The notes under the pieces are model-generated. The model searched no databases, was not told the DNA's origin, and saw nothing but the letters and a program-made list of their open reading frames with translations. 31,663 bases of DNA from JBBQZO01 sp038207625. GTDB lineage: Bacteria > Pseudomonadota > Gammaproteobacteria > Burkholderiales > Burkholderiaceae_D. The stretch is taken from positions 1 through 31,663 of the forward strand of contig JBBQZO010000047.1 of assembly GCA_038207625.1 (NCBI GenBank), written 5' to 3'. The stretch's first letter is position 1, and every line of letters starts with the position of its first letter. A program made the translations under genes and the position numbers. Below, piece by piece: positions 15,640-27,544 of this stretch.

Positions 15640-18600
15640 ATTCGCTGGGCGTGCTGGGCGCCAGCGCGGCCGTGCCGGTGCTGCTCGTGGACGCCGCCGG
15701 CGCTAACCTGGCGGGGCTGGCGGCGCAGCTGGGCCAGCTCGACGGCGTCGACGTCGTGGCCGCGCCATCGGGCGAGGAGGCGCTGCGCCAGCTGCTGCGG
15801 CGCGACTTCGCGCTGGTGCTGATGGACCTGCAGATGCCCGGCATGGACGGCGCCGAGGTGGCCGCGCTGATGCGCGCCAATCCGAAGACGCGTCACATCC
15901 CGATCGTGTTCGTCGGCGCGCCGACCGACCCGGCCGATTGCCAGGCGCGCGGCTACGCCAGCGGCGCGGTCGATTATCTGGTCACGCCGATTGCGTCGCA
16001 GGTACTGCACGCCAAGCTGGGTATCTTCATCCAGTTGTACCGCCAGCGCCAGACCCAGCAAGACGAGCAGCGCCGCCTGGCGCAGGTGAGCAGCGCGCTG
16101 GCCGGGCGCGCGGACCCGTCGGCGCCCGAGCAGCTGCGCGTGCTGATGGTGGACGACCATCCGGAAAACCTGCTGGCGCTCGAGGCGCTGCTGGGCGAAC
16201 TGCACGATGTGCAGCTGGTGCGCGCCAATTCCGGTGCCGAGGCGCTGTGCGCGGTGCTGCGCGAGGACTTCGCGGTGATCCTGATGGACGTGCAGATGCC
16301 CGGTATGGACGGCTTCGAGACGGCCGAGCGGCTGCGCGCCGATCCGAAAACGCTGACGGTGCCGATCATTTTCGTCACCGCCGGCATGCGCGAGCCCGAG
16401 TTCCAGTTCAAGGGTTATGAGCTGGGCGCGGTGGACTACCTGATCAAGCCGCTCGAGCCGGTGGTGCTGTGCTCGAAGGTGCGCGTGTTCTGCCAGCTGT
16501 ACCGCCAGCGTCAGGCGCTCGAACGCCAGGGCGCGTATCTGGATGTGCTGGTGGCCGAGCGCACCGCGCAACTGCAGCGCAGCGCCGACAAGCTGGCGCT
16601 GGCCACGCGCGCGGCCCGGCTGGGCGTGTGGGACTGGGACCTGGTCACCGATACGCTGAGCTGGGACGCGCGCATGTACGCGCTGTGCGGCGTGGCGCCC
16701 GGCCAGCTGGGCGACGCGCATGCCACCTGGGCGGCCACCGTGCACCCGGACGACCGCGCCGCGCTGGCCAGCGCGATGGCGCGCGCGCTGCGCAAGGAAA
16801 GCGTGTTCGACATCGAGTTCCGGGTGTGCTGGCCCGACGCCAGCGTTCACGTGATCCAGGCCGACGCCCAGGTGCTGTGGGACGACGCGGGCAGGGCGGT
16901 GCGCATGACGGGAGTGCATGCCGACATCACCGCGCGCAAGCGGGCCGACGACGACTTGCGCCGCCATCGCGACCACCTGCAGGAACTGGTCGACGAGCGC
17001 AGCGCCAGCCTGCGCGCGATTGTCGACAACGCCGCCGACGGCATCGTCACGATCGATGCGCGCGGGCTGGTACTGAGTTTCAACCGGGCCGCCGAACGCA
17101 TGTTCGGCTACCGCGCCGAGCAGGTGCTCGGTCAGAGCGTCAAGCTGCTGATGCCCGATACCTACCGCCTGCGCCATGACGAGCAGCTGCACAGGTTCGA
17201 CGAACACGGTGTCGCGGGCATCATCGGCAGCGGGCGCGAACTGGCCGGCCGGCGCGCCGACGGCAGCGAGTTTCCGCTGCATGTGGCGATCAGCCAGATG
17301 GAGGTGGGCGGGGCGCGCCGCTTCACCGGCCTGCTGCGCGACATCTCGGCGCAAAAGGCCACCGAGGCCAAGCTGACGGCGGCGCGCCACGCGGCCGAGG
17401 CGGCCAACCAGGTCAAGTCCGAGTTCCTCGCGCGCATGAGCCACGAACTGCGCACGCCCCTGAACGCGGTGATCGGCTTCTCGCACCTGATGGCCAGGTC
17501 GCCCGGCCTGTCGGCGGAACACCAGCGCAACCTCGACATCATCCACCGCTCCGGCCAGCACCTGCTCACGTTGATCAACTCGGTGCTCGAGCTGTCCAAG
17601 ATCGATGCCGGGCGCGCCCAGCTGCAGGAGGAGGACACCGACCTGGCGGTGCTGCTGCGCGGCGTCATCGACACGCTCGACATGCGCGCGCGCGAGGCCG
17701 GGCTGGCGCTGCTGCTGGAACTGGACCAGCTGCCGCGCAGCGTGCGGGTCGATGCGGTCAAGCTGCGCCAGGTGCTGTTCAACCTGCTGGGCAACGCCAT
17801 CAAGTTCACCGAACACGGCCAGGTCTGCCTGGCCGTGCACGGCGCGGCGCAAGATGGCGCCCGGGTGCGCCTGACGTTTCGCGTCGTCGACACCGGCATC
17901 GGGGTGGCGCCGCAACACCTGGCCGCCATTTTCGAGCCCTTCCTGCAACTGAGCACGCACGCCACCTCGGCCGGTACGGGGCTGGGGCTGACCATCTCGC
18001 GCCAGTTCGTGCAACTGTTGGGCGGCGAGCTGCAGGTCGAATCGACCCCGGGTCAGGGTTCGGCGTTCTTCTTTAGCCTCAGCCTGGCGGTGAGCGACGC
18101 GGCGCCCGGCGCGCTGGACGCGGCCCGGCTCTGGTCGGTCACCGGCCTGGCCCCCGAGCTGCGCGGCAAGCGCGCTCTGGTGGTGGACGACGACGCCGAC
18201 TCGCGCACACTGCTGGCGACCTTGTTGACGGCGCTGGGCTTCGCGGTGGAACAGTGCGCCGACGGCTTTTGCGCGCTGGCGCGGCTGGCCGAGTTTGCGC
18301 CCGAGCTGATCTTCATGGACTGGCGCATGCCCGACATGGACGGGCTGGAGACGATCCGGCGCATGCGCGCCCAGCCCGCTGGGACGCAGGCGCGCATCGT
18401 CATGTGCAGCGCCAGCGCCTTCGACGAAGAGCGCGCCAGCGCGCTGGCCGGCGGCGCCAACGCCTTCCTGCGCAAACCGCTCGACGAGGCCGAACTGTGC
18501 GCCACCATCGAAGAGCAGCTGCAACTGGTGCTGCAGCGCGAGGCGGCGCGCGCGGGCGCCGTGCCGGCCGCGCAGCTGGGGCCGGTGCTGGCGGGCGAGC

Positions 18601-18788
18601 TGGCCGGCTTGCCGGCGCCGGTGCGCGCGGCGCTGCAGCAGGCGGCGGTGGAACTGAACGCCGAAAAAATGGCCGAGGCGCTGGCCGAGCTTGGTGCGCT
18701 CGACGCCGCGCTGGCCGCGCGCTGCGCCCAGATGGTGGCCGCTTACCAGTTCCGCGAGCTGTGGCAGCTGCTCGACGGCGCCGCCTAG
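15636..18788 (+). CDS. Cytoplasmic hybrid histidine kinase: REC(degenerate)-REC-PAS-PAS-HisKA-HATPase-REC
   Basis: A 1,050-residue kinase without TM segments. The first receiver (about 12-130) keeps its phospho-Asp (LMDLQMPGMDG) but has VDAA for the acidic pair, G for the switch Thr (VFVGAP) and T for the Lys (YLVTPI), so it is probably a pseudo-receiver. The second receiver (about 165-285) is intact. Two PAS domains follow (about 325-440 and 460-580). H603 lies in ARMSHELRTPLN. The HATPase has NLLGNAIKFTEHGQ and TGLGLTISRQF. A third receiver (about 846-960, FMDWRMPDMDG, RKPLDE) precedes a helical tail of about 70 residues resembling the tail of the kinase at 20274-23402. The start overlaps cheB by ATGA. 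It may integrate phosphate from several upstream kinases. Confidence 0.9.
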   Translation: MNSLGVLGASAAVPVLLVDAAGANLAGLAAQLGQLDGVDVVAAPSGEEALRQLLRRDFALVLMDLQMPGMDGAEVAALMRANPKTRHIPIVFVGAPTDPADCQARGYASGAVDYLVTPIASQVLHAKLGIFIQLYRQRQTQQDEQRRLAQVSSALAGRADPSAPEQLRVLMVDDHPENLLALEALLGELHDVQLVRANSGAEALCAVLREDFAVILMDVQMPGMDGFETAERLRADPKTLTVPIIFVTAGMREPEFQFKGYELGAVDYLIKPLEPVVLCSKVRVFCQLYRQRQALERQGAYLDVLVAERTAQLQRSADKLALATRAARLGVWDWDLVTDTLSWDARMYALCGVAPGQLGDAHATWAATVHPDDRAALASAMARALRKESVFDIEFRVCWPDASVHVIQADAQVLWDDAGRAVRMTGVHADITARKRADDDLRRHRDHLQELVDERSASLRAIVDNAADGIVTIDARGLVLSFNRAAERMFGYRAEQVLGQSVKLLMPDTYRLRHDEQLHRFDEHGVAGIIGSGRELAGRRADGSEFPLHVAISQMEVGGARRFTGLLRDISAQKATEAKLTAARHAAEAANQVKSEFLARMSHELRTPLNAVIGFSHLMARSPGLSAEHQRNLDIIHRSGQHLLTLINSVLELSKIDAGRAQLQEEDTDLAVLLRGVIDTLDMRAREAGLALLLELDQLPRSVRVDAVKLRQVLFNLLGNAIKFTEHGQVCLAVHGAAQDGARVRLTFRVVDTGIGVAPQHLAAIFEPFLQLSTHATSAGTGLGLTISRQFVQLLGGELQVESTPGQGSAFFFSLSLAVSDAAPGALDAARLWSVTGLAPELRGKRALVVDDDADSRTLLATLLTALGFAVEQCADGFCALARLAEFAPELIFMDWRMPDMDGLETIRRMRAQPAGTQARIVMCSASAFDEERASALAGGANAFLRKPLDEAELCATIEEQLQLVLQREAARAGAVPAAQLGPVLAGELAGLPAPVRAALQQAAVELNAEKMAEALAELGALDAALAARCAQMVAAYQFRELWQLLDGAA

Positions 18789-18793
18789 TGGAT

Positions 18794-18814
18794 CGCAAAC
18801 GCTTAGCGCTTGCG
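18794..18814. repeat. 21-bp imperfect palindrome after the hybrid kinase
   Basis: CGCAA-A-CGCT-T-AGCG-C-TTGCG lies 5 nt after the stop at 18788, in the 105-nt gap before the next kinase. It could form a hairpin, but no T-run follows, so it is not a textbook intrinsic terminator. It may attenuate read-through, stabilise the upstream transcript, or be an operator for the next gene. Confidence 0.4.
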
Positions 18815-18893
18815 CCGTGCGCGCTGCCAGCGCACACTGGCCGGTGCGCTGCACGCAGGGCGCCGGCGGGTGATCGGGAGAAACGGAGGACGC

Positions 18894-20156
18894 ATGGGCG
18901 ACATGGATGAATTGAACCGCGGCGAAGTACTGGTGGTCGAGGACACGGCGGCCTCGCTCAAGCTGCTCACCGACCTGCTGCACGCCGAAGGCTACACGGT
19001 GCGCTCGGCGCCGGATGGCGAGCTGGCGCTGTGGAGCGCCCAGTCGCGCCCGCCCGAGTTGATCTTGCTCGACGTGCGCATGCCCTGCATCGACGGCTTC
19101 GAGGTGTGCCGCCGCCTGAAGGCCTCGCCGCTGCTGTGCGACGTGCCGGTGATCTTCCTGTCGGCCCAATACGACACCGACGACAAGGTGCGCGGCTTTC
19201 AGGTCGGGGCGGTCGACTTCATCGGCAAGCCGTATCAGGCCGAGGAGGTGCTGGCGCGCACCCGCGTGCACATCAAGCTGGCGCGCACCCAGCACGCGCT
19301 GTCGAGCGCCAACCTGGAACTGACCACGACCCTGGCCCAGTTGAATTCGGCGCGCGACGGCATCCTGCGCTCGGAGCGGCTGGCCGCGCTGGGCGCGCTG
19401 GTGGCCGGCGTGGCGCACGAACTGAACACGCCGATCGGCAACAGCGTGCTGGCCGCCAGCACGCTGCTTGAGCGCACGCGCGAGTTTTCCGACAAGTCGC
19501 AGCAGGGCCTGCGCCGCTCCGACATCGACCATTTCATCGACGACGCGAGCCAGGCCAGCGAACTGTTGCTGCGCAATTTGCACAAGTCGGCCGCGCTGAT
19601 CGCCAGCTTCAAACAGGTTGCCAGCGATCAGACCAGTTCGCAGCGCCGCCGCTTCGAGCTGGCCCAGCTGATCGACGACATGCGCACCACCTTGATGCCT
19701 TCGCTCAAGGAACACGGCGTGCGGCTGTCCACCGACGTGGCACCGGGCATCGTGATGGACAATTTCCCGGGCGCGCTGTGCCAGATCGTCAGCCATCTGG
19801 TGCTCAACGCCGTGCTGCACGGCTTCGCCGAGCGCAAGGGCGGCAGCATCGCGCTGTCCGCGTCGGTCGACGCCGAGGGCCTCGTCACGCTGCGCTGCCG
19901 CGACGACGGCAACGGTATCGCGCCGGCCAATCTGGACAAGATCTTCGATCCCTTCTTCACCACCAAGCTGGGACAGGGCAGCAGCGGGCTGGGGCTCAAT
20001 ATCGTGCACAACCTGGTCACCAACGTGCTCGCCGGCGCGATCCACGTGTCCAGTAGCGACGGCCAGACCTGCTTCGAACTGCATTTTCCGTCCGACGCGC
20101 CGGCGCTGGCGGCGCAACTGGCGCCGGGCGGCGGCGCGCCCGAGCTGGGGTCGTAG
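18894..20156 (+). CDS. Receiver-histidine kinase fusion (REC-HisKA-HATPase)
   Basis: A 420-residue soluble protein. The N-terminal receiver (about 8-125) has VVEDTAAS, phospho-Asp in LLDVRMPCIDG and Lys in FIGKPY. A coiled coil (about 130-160) leads to a kinase core with H175 in GALVAGVAHELNTPIGN, a HisKA class different from the SHELRTPLN kinases around it. The HATPase has NAVLHGF, DDGNGIAPANLDKIFDPFFTTK and SSGLGLNIVHNLV. The ATG at 18894 has a strong GGAGGA 5 nt upstream. Such REC-kinase fusions usually receive phosphate from another kinase and adjust their own activity. It sits between two larger hybrid kinases, separated by short gaps rather than overlaps. Confidence 0.9.
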   Translation: MGDMDELNRGEVLVVEDTAASLKLLTDLLHAEGYTVRSAPDGELALWSAQSRPPELILLDVRMPCIDGFEVCRRLKASPLLCDVPVIFLSAQYDTDDKVRGFQVGAVDFIGKPYQAEEVLARTRVHIKLARTQHALSSANLELTTTLAQLNSARDGILRSERLAALGALVAGVAHELNTPIGNSVLAASTLLERTREFSDKSQQGLRRSDIDHFIDDASQASELLLRNLHKSAALIASFKQVASDQTSSQRRRFELAQLIDDMRTTLMPSLKEHGVRLSTDVAPGIVMDNFPGALCQIVSHLVLNAVLHGFAERKGGSIALSASVDAEGLVTLRCRDDGNGIAPANLDKIFDPFFTTKLGQGSSGLGLNIVHNLVTNVLAGAIHVSSSDGQTCFELHFPSDAPALAAQLAPGGGAPELGS

Positions 20157-20273
20157 CGGGCGTCGAGGGGCAAGTGTTACAGGGCGCGGATAGAGTTGCA
20201 GCGATCCGGGCCAACGCGCTGGCGCGCTGCGCGGCGTCGATGGTAGTCTCGTGTCGTTCAGGCGAAAGGGTTC

Positions 20274-23402
<3,129 letters not shown>

Positions 23403-23410
23403 CATCGCGC

Positions 23411-23464
23411 GCCACCGCCACCGCCACCGCCACCGCCACCGCCACCGCCACCGCCACCGCCACC
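23411..23464. repeat. (GCCACC)9 microsatellite
   Basis: Nine perfect GCCACC hexamers begin 8 nt after the stop codon of the hybrid kinase. The run is non-coding with respect to any gene I accept. Such a perfect tract is likely to vary in copy number. It marks the left edge of the accessory segment. Confidence 0.95.
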
Positions 23465-23530
23465 GCTGCTTACGCTGACACCATGAACGCCACGCCCGCT
23501 GAGTTCCGCCTCAAGCCCACCGACCCGCGA

Positions 23531-23596
23531 GCGCAAATGGGGTCAGAGTTTTTTTGTGCGGGCTTGTCGCACAAATTACTCTGACCCCATTTGCGC
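23531..23596. repeat. REP-like double hairpin
   Basis: A perfect 19-bp inverted repeat (GCGCAAATGGGGTCAGAGT at 23531-23549, its complement at 23578-23596) encloses a second, 8-bp inverted repeat (TTTGTGCG 23553-23560, CGCACAAA 23568-23575). The GGGGTCAGAGT core is reminiscent of REP elements mobilised by RAYT-type Y1 transposases in proteobacteria; that family link comes from memory. No transposase gene is present here. The structure could also terminate transcription of the kinase gene ending at 23402. Confidence 0.75.
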
Positions 23597-23816
23597 GGCC
23601 CAAAGTCCGCGCCTCGAGAACGGTCACAGCCGTACCGCCGCAAACGGCTCTGATCGCTGCAATCGGTTGGTGGTGTTCACCAAGAATGGGCTCGCGTGAT
23701 TGCATCCGTAGACCTCGCGCTGCTTGTTGCTGTGCCAGTGTCGCGATTCCAGCCCATAAATATCGAAAATAATATTTTGTCAATCTTAGTTGGTGGAAAT
23801 AAATATCAGTGGATCG
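23597..23816. other. Gene-free leader of the secretion operon
   Basis: Between the REP-like element and the ABC transporter there is no convincing gene. The last ~70 bp are notably AT-rich and contain a -10-like TAATAT at 23770-23775 without a clear -35 box. This is probably where transcription of the secretion operon begins. Confidence 0.45.
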
Positions 23817-26099
23817 ATGGATATTCAGCTACTATTGTCAAATTTACTAAACTCGTATTGGCACTTGGCCTGGACCTATCGCTGCATGACTCATCGAGCA
23901 ATTAGCAAAGCATCATTCTTCTGGGCGTTGCAAGGCATCTGTGCCCTCCACCGAAAACCGTTTTCCAGCGAACTGGCCCAGCAACAACTGGCCGCCCCCT
24001 ACACGCTGGCGTCGATGCTGCGCGGCGCCGACGCCTTCGGCTTTGACGCATCGACGCGCAACATCAAAGCCGAAAAACTGCACAAGGAAGCCTTCCCCCT
24101 GCTCGCATGGCTGCAGGCGCCACCGCCAGCGCCAAGCGGAGCCGACACGGCGCCGTCCGCCGATGAACCCGCGCCCACGCTCCAGCGTGCCGACCAAGCA
24201 GAACCAACCGCCAGCCCCGCGCTGATCCTGCAAGGCGACGGCGCCAACCTGCTGGTGGTCGAAGCGCAAGACGCCAGCCCGCGCACCATCACCCTGGCCG
24301 AGTTCAAACAGCGTTATCTGGGCACCGTCACGCGCATCACCCCCAAGGCCGGCAACGCGCCCGACCCGGACAGCGACGCCGAAGCGCGCCAGACCCGCCA
24401 GTGCGGCTTCCGCTGGTTCGTGCCCGAACTGCTGCGCCACAAACGCCTGTGGCTGGAAGTGCTGCTGGCCTCGCTGGTGATCCAACTGATCGCGCTGGCC
24501 ACACCCCTGTTCACCCAGGCCATCATCGACAAAGTGGTGGTGCACCACACCGAAAGCACGCTGATCGTCATCGCCATCGGCATGGCCGTGTTCATGCTGT
24601 TCTCGGCCGCGCTGTCATGGCTGCGCCAATACCTGGTGCTACACACCGGCAACCGGGTCGACGCCGCGCTCGGCTCCACCGTGTTCGAACGCCTGTTCAA
24701 GCTGCCGCCGATGTACTTCCAGCACCGGCCAACCGGCGTCATCGCCGCTCGCCTGCACGGCGTCGAAACAATCCGCGAATTCATCGCCAGCGCCGCCGTC
24801 ACGCTGGTGCTGGACCTGCCGTTCCTGCTGATCTTCGTGGCCATCATGTTCTACTACAGCGTGACGCTGACACTGGTGGTGCTGGCGATCCTGACGCTGA
24901 TCGTCGGCCTGAGCGTGATCGTGGCGCCGCTGTTTCGCGACAGGCTGCAAGAACAGTTCCGCTTCGGCGCGCGCAACCAGGCCTTCCTGACCGAATACAT
25001 CGTCGGCCTGGAAACGGTCAAGTCGCTGCAAATGGAACCGCAGCTAAGCAGCCGTTACAGTGGCTACCTGGCCAGCTACCTGCAAGCGGGCTTCGCCACC
25101 AAACAACTGGCCAACGGCTACAACACGCTGGCCAACCTGCTGGAACAGCTGATGAGCCTGCTGATCCTCGCGCTGGGCGCCTACACCGTCATGCACAACA
25201 CCGACTTCACCATCGGCATGCTGGTCGCGTTCCAGATGTTTTCCGGGCGCCTGTCGCAGCCGATGCTGCGCCTGGTCGGCCTGTGGCAGCAGTTTCAGCA
25301 GGCAAGCCTGTCGATCACCCGCCTGGGCGACCTGATGAACGCGCCCGTCGAACCGTACTCCGTGATCCCCGCGCGCGCCAACCAGCGCGCCGGCAAGATC
25401 GAAATCGACGGCATCGCCTTCAAATACGGCGAACACCTGCCGCTGGTGTACGAAAACCTGTCGCTGACCATTGAAGCCGGCCAAACCATCGGCATCATGG
25501 GACCGTCCGGCTGCGGCAAAAGCACGCTGGCCAAACTGCTGCAGGGCTTTTACCAGCCCAGCGCCGGCCGCATTCTGGTGGACGGCGTCGACATCCGCTA
25601 CCTGTCCGCCAACGAACTGCGCAGCCACTTCGGCGTGGTGCCGCAAGAGACCACACTGTTTTCCGGCACCATCTACGACAACCTGCAAATGGCCAGCCCC
25701 AACGCCACCTTCGAGCAGATCACGGCTGCCTGCAAGATGGCCGAAATCCACAGCGTCATCGAAGCCCTGCCTGAAGGCTACCAGACCGAGATCGGCGAGC
25801 GGGGCGCCGGCCTGTCCGGCGGCCAAAAGCAAAGGGTCGCAATCGCGCGCGCCTTGCTCAAGCGCCCCAGCATCCTGGTGTTTGACGAGGCCACCAGCGC
25901 GCTCGACAGCGCCACCGCCGAACACTTCGCGCACACTATCAACGCCCTCAAAGGCAAAGTCACGATGCTGTTCATCACCCACGGCCTGCCCAAAGGCCTG
26001 AAGGTCGACGCCGTGTTCCGGCTGGGCGCGAAAGGGGCGCAACTGCTGCCCCACGCCATCCCCAACATCGCCCCCGCCAGCGCATCGACCGACCAGTAA
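23817..26099 (+). CDS. Type I secretion ABC transporter with C39-like domain (HlyB-type)
   Basis: About 760 residues; predicted inner-membrane ATPase/permease of a type I secretion system. The N-terminal ~185 residues align in layout with a C39 peptidase, but FFW replaces the DCG catalytic triplet and GAN replaces the HFV histidine, as in peptidase-dead C39-like domains that only bind substrate. A Pro/Ala insert (about 100-140) interrupts it. The transmembrane domain spans about 215-480. The nucleotide-binding domain has Walker A GPSGCGKST (562-570), signature LSGGQKQR (about 665) and Walker B ILVFDEATSALD (about 686), with the H-loop His in ITHGL. The start is uncertain: TTG 23790, ATG 23817 (chosen, GTGGA upstream) or ATG 23886. 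HlyD follows 14 nt downstream. No substrate gene is obvious in the window. Confidence 0.9.
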   Translation: MDIQLLLSNLLNSYWHLAWTYRCMTHRAISKASFFWALQGICALHRKPFSSELAQQQLAAPYTLASMLRGADAFGFDASTRNIKAEKLHKEAFPLLAWLQAPPPAPSGADTAPSADEPAPTLQRADQAEPTASPALILQGDGANLLVVEAQDASPRTITLAEFKQRYLGTVTRITPKAGNAPDPDSDAEARQTRQCGFRWFVPELLRHKRLWLEVLLASLVIQLIALATPLFTQAIIDKVVVHHTESTLIVIAIGMAVFMLFSAALSWLRQYLVLHTGNRVDAALGSTVFERLFKLPPMYFQHRPTGVIAARLHGVETIREFIASAAVTLVLDLPFLLIFVAIMFYYSVTLTLVVLAILTLIVGLSVIVAPLFRDRLQEQFRFGARNQAFLTEYIVGLETVKSLQMEPQLSSRYSGYLASYLQAGFATKQLANGYNTLANLLEQLMSLLILALGAYTVMHNTDFTIGMLVAFQMFSGRLSQPMLRLVGLWQQFQQASLSITRLGDLMNAPVEPYSVIPARANQRAGKIEIDGIAFKYGEHLPLVYENLSLTIEAGQTIGIMGPSGCGKSTLAKLLQGFYQPSAGRILVDGVDIRYLSANELRSHFGVVPQETTLFSGTIYDNLQMASPNATFEQITAACKMAEIHSVIEALPEGYQTEIGERGAGLSGGQKQRVAIARALLKRPSILVFDEATSALDSATAEHFAHTINALKGKVTMLFITHGLPKGLKVDAVFRLGAKGAQLLPHAIPNIAPASASTDQ

Positions 26100-26113
26100 A
26101 AGAGCATCCACCC

Positions 26114-27544
26114 ATGAACCAGCCGCAAGCAACACAACAACAAACCGCCGCAGCGGGCAACGCCAAGGTCATCGCCTTGCGCCCGCCCACGCGCTGGCAC
26201 GACCCATTGAAACTGATCCAGGACGAAGCGCCCAGCGGCGCCGGCCGCATCGTGCTGTGGACCGTGTCCATCCTGATCCTGGTGCTGATCATCTGGGCCG
26301 CCTTCGGCCAGCTCGACATCATCGCCGGCGCCGAAGGCAAGCTGGCCCCGCAAACGCTGCTGAAAGTGGTGCAGCCAGCCGAACTGGGCGTGGTGCAGGC
26401 GCTGCTGGTGGCCGAGGGCGACAGCGTCAAGGCCGGCCAGGTGCTGGCCCGGCTCGACACCACCATCGCGCACGCCGAGCAAACCGGCGTCGTGCTCGAC
26501 TTGGCCAGCCAAAGCATGCAAATCCGCCGCATCGAAGCGGAACTGGCGGACCGCGCAATGACGCCCGTGCGCGGTGACGACCCGATCCTCTACGCCCAAG
26601 TGCAAAGCCAGTACCGCGCCCACCGCACCGCGTTCATCGAAGGGCTGGAGCAGGAAAAATCGCTGCTGAGCAAAGCGGTGCACGAGAAAAAGAGCGCCAC
26701 CGAAATCCTCGCCAAACTCGAGCAGACCCTGCCCACGTACAAAAAAGCGGCGGAAGCCTACGTCAAGCTGGAAAAAGAAGGCTTCTTCGGCGGACTGGCC
26801 AGCGCCGACAAACAGCGCGAAGCACTGGAAAAAGCCAAAGACCTGGACGCCCAACAAGCGACCGTGGCCGCCTTGGACGCGACCATCGCCGCGCAGCAAA
26901 AGCGCGTGAGCCAAATCCAGAGCAACAACCAATCCGATCTGCAAAAGGAACTGGCCGACCTGCGCGCCAAGGTCGCGCAACTGCGCCCGACCCTCAACAA
27001 GACCAGCTACCGCGAAGGCCTGATGGAACTGCGCGCACCGCAAGACGGCGTCATCAAAGACCTGGCTACCACCACCGTCGGCGCAGTGGTCCAGCCTGGC
27101 ACCGTCGTGCTGACACTGATCCCGAAAGGCGAACCGCTGTTTGCCGACGTGTCGATCAAGAACGAAGACGTCGGTTTCGTGCGCGTAGGCCAAAGCGCAA
27201 AGCTCAAGTTGGCGACCTATCCCTTCCAGCAATACGGCATGCTGACCGGCACGGTGATCCACATCAGCGCCGACGCGAACGACGCGACCGGTGCCAACGC
27301 CGCATCGAACCGCAGCGCAAACGGCGGCGTGGTGGGCGACAACGCCACGGCTCCGAGCGGTGCGACGTACAAGGCGCGCGTGCGCCTCGACAGCCAGACC
27401 TTGCGCGACCCGCAAGGCAACAAGTTGCCCCTCACCGCCGGTATGCAAGTCGTCGCCGAAATTAACCAAGGCAAACGCACGGTATTGGCTTATCTGTTGT
27501 CGCCAGTCCAAAAAGCCGTTTCCGAATCGGCGCGCGAACGATGA
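26114..27544 (+). CDS. HlyD-family type I secretion periplasmic adaptor
   Basis: A 476-residue membrane fusion protein that would link the inner-membrane ABC transporter to an outer-membrane TolC-like channel. A short cytoplasmic head precedes one TM (about 46-64, IVLWTVSILILVLIIWAAF). A biotinyl-lipoyl half-motif follows (LKVVQPAELGVVQALLVAEGD), then a long coiled coil (about 150-300), the second lipoyl half (LMELRAPQDGVIKDL) and a beta-barrel region. An insert rich in Asn/Ala/Asp (about 385-415) is unusual between the barrel strands. The C-terminus ends SPVQKAVSESARER. The stop overlaps the glycosyltransferase start by 4 nt (ATGA). No TolC gene lies nearby. A degenerate copy of its last 13 codons reappears at 29032-29073. 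Confidence 0.93.
   Translation: MNQPQATQQQTAAAGNAKVIALRPPTRWHDPLKLIQDEAPSGAGRIVLWTVSILILVLIIWAAFGQLDIIAGAEGKLAPQTLLKVVQPAELGVVQALLVAEGDSVKAGQVLARLDTTIAHAEQTGVVLDLASQSMQIRRIEAELADRAMTPVRGDDPILYAQVQSQYRAHRTAFIEGLEQEKSLLSKAVHEKKSATEILAKLEQTLPTYKKAAEAYVKLEKEGFFGGLASADKQREALEKAKDLDAQQATVAALDATIAAQQKRVSQIQSNNQSDLQKELADLRAKVAQLRPTLNKTSYREGLMELRAPQDGVIKDLATTTVGAVVQPGTVVLTLIPKGEPLFADVSIKNEDVGFVRVGQSAKLKLATYPFQQYGMLTGTVIHISADANDATGANAASNRSANGGVVGDNATAPSGATYKARVRLDSQTLRDPQGNKLPLTAGMQVVAEINQGKRTVLAYLLSPVQKAVSESARER

Noticed and set aside
23411..23464. CRISPR array
   Set aside because: The units are contiguous hexamers with no spacers, and no cas gene is present.
23511..23783. A 90-codon minus-strand frame ahead of the secretion operon
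   Set aside because: It runs through the REP-like hairpin, has no recognisable domain and no convincing start signal. It could be a relic but I cannot support it.
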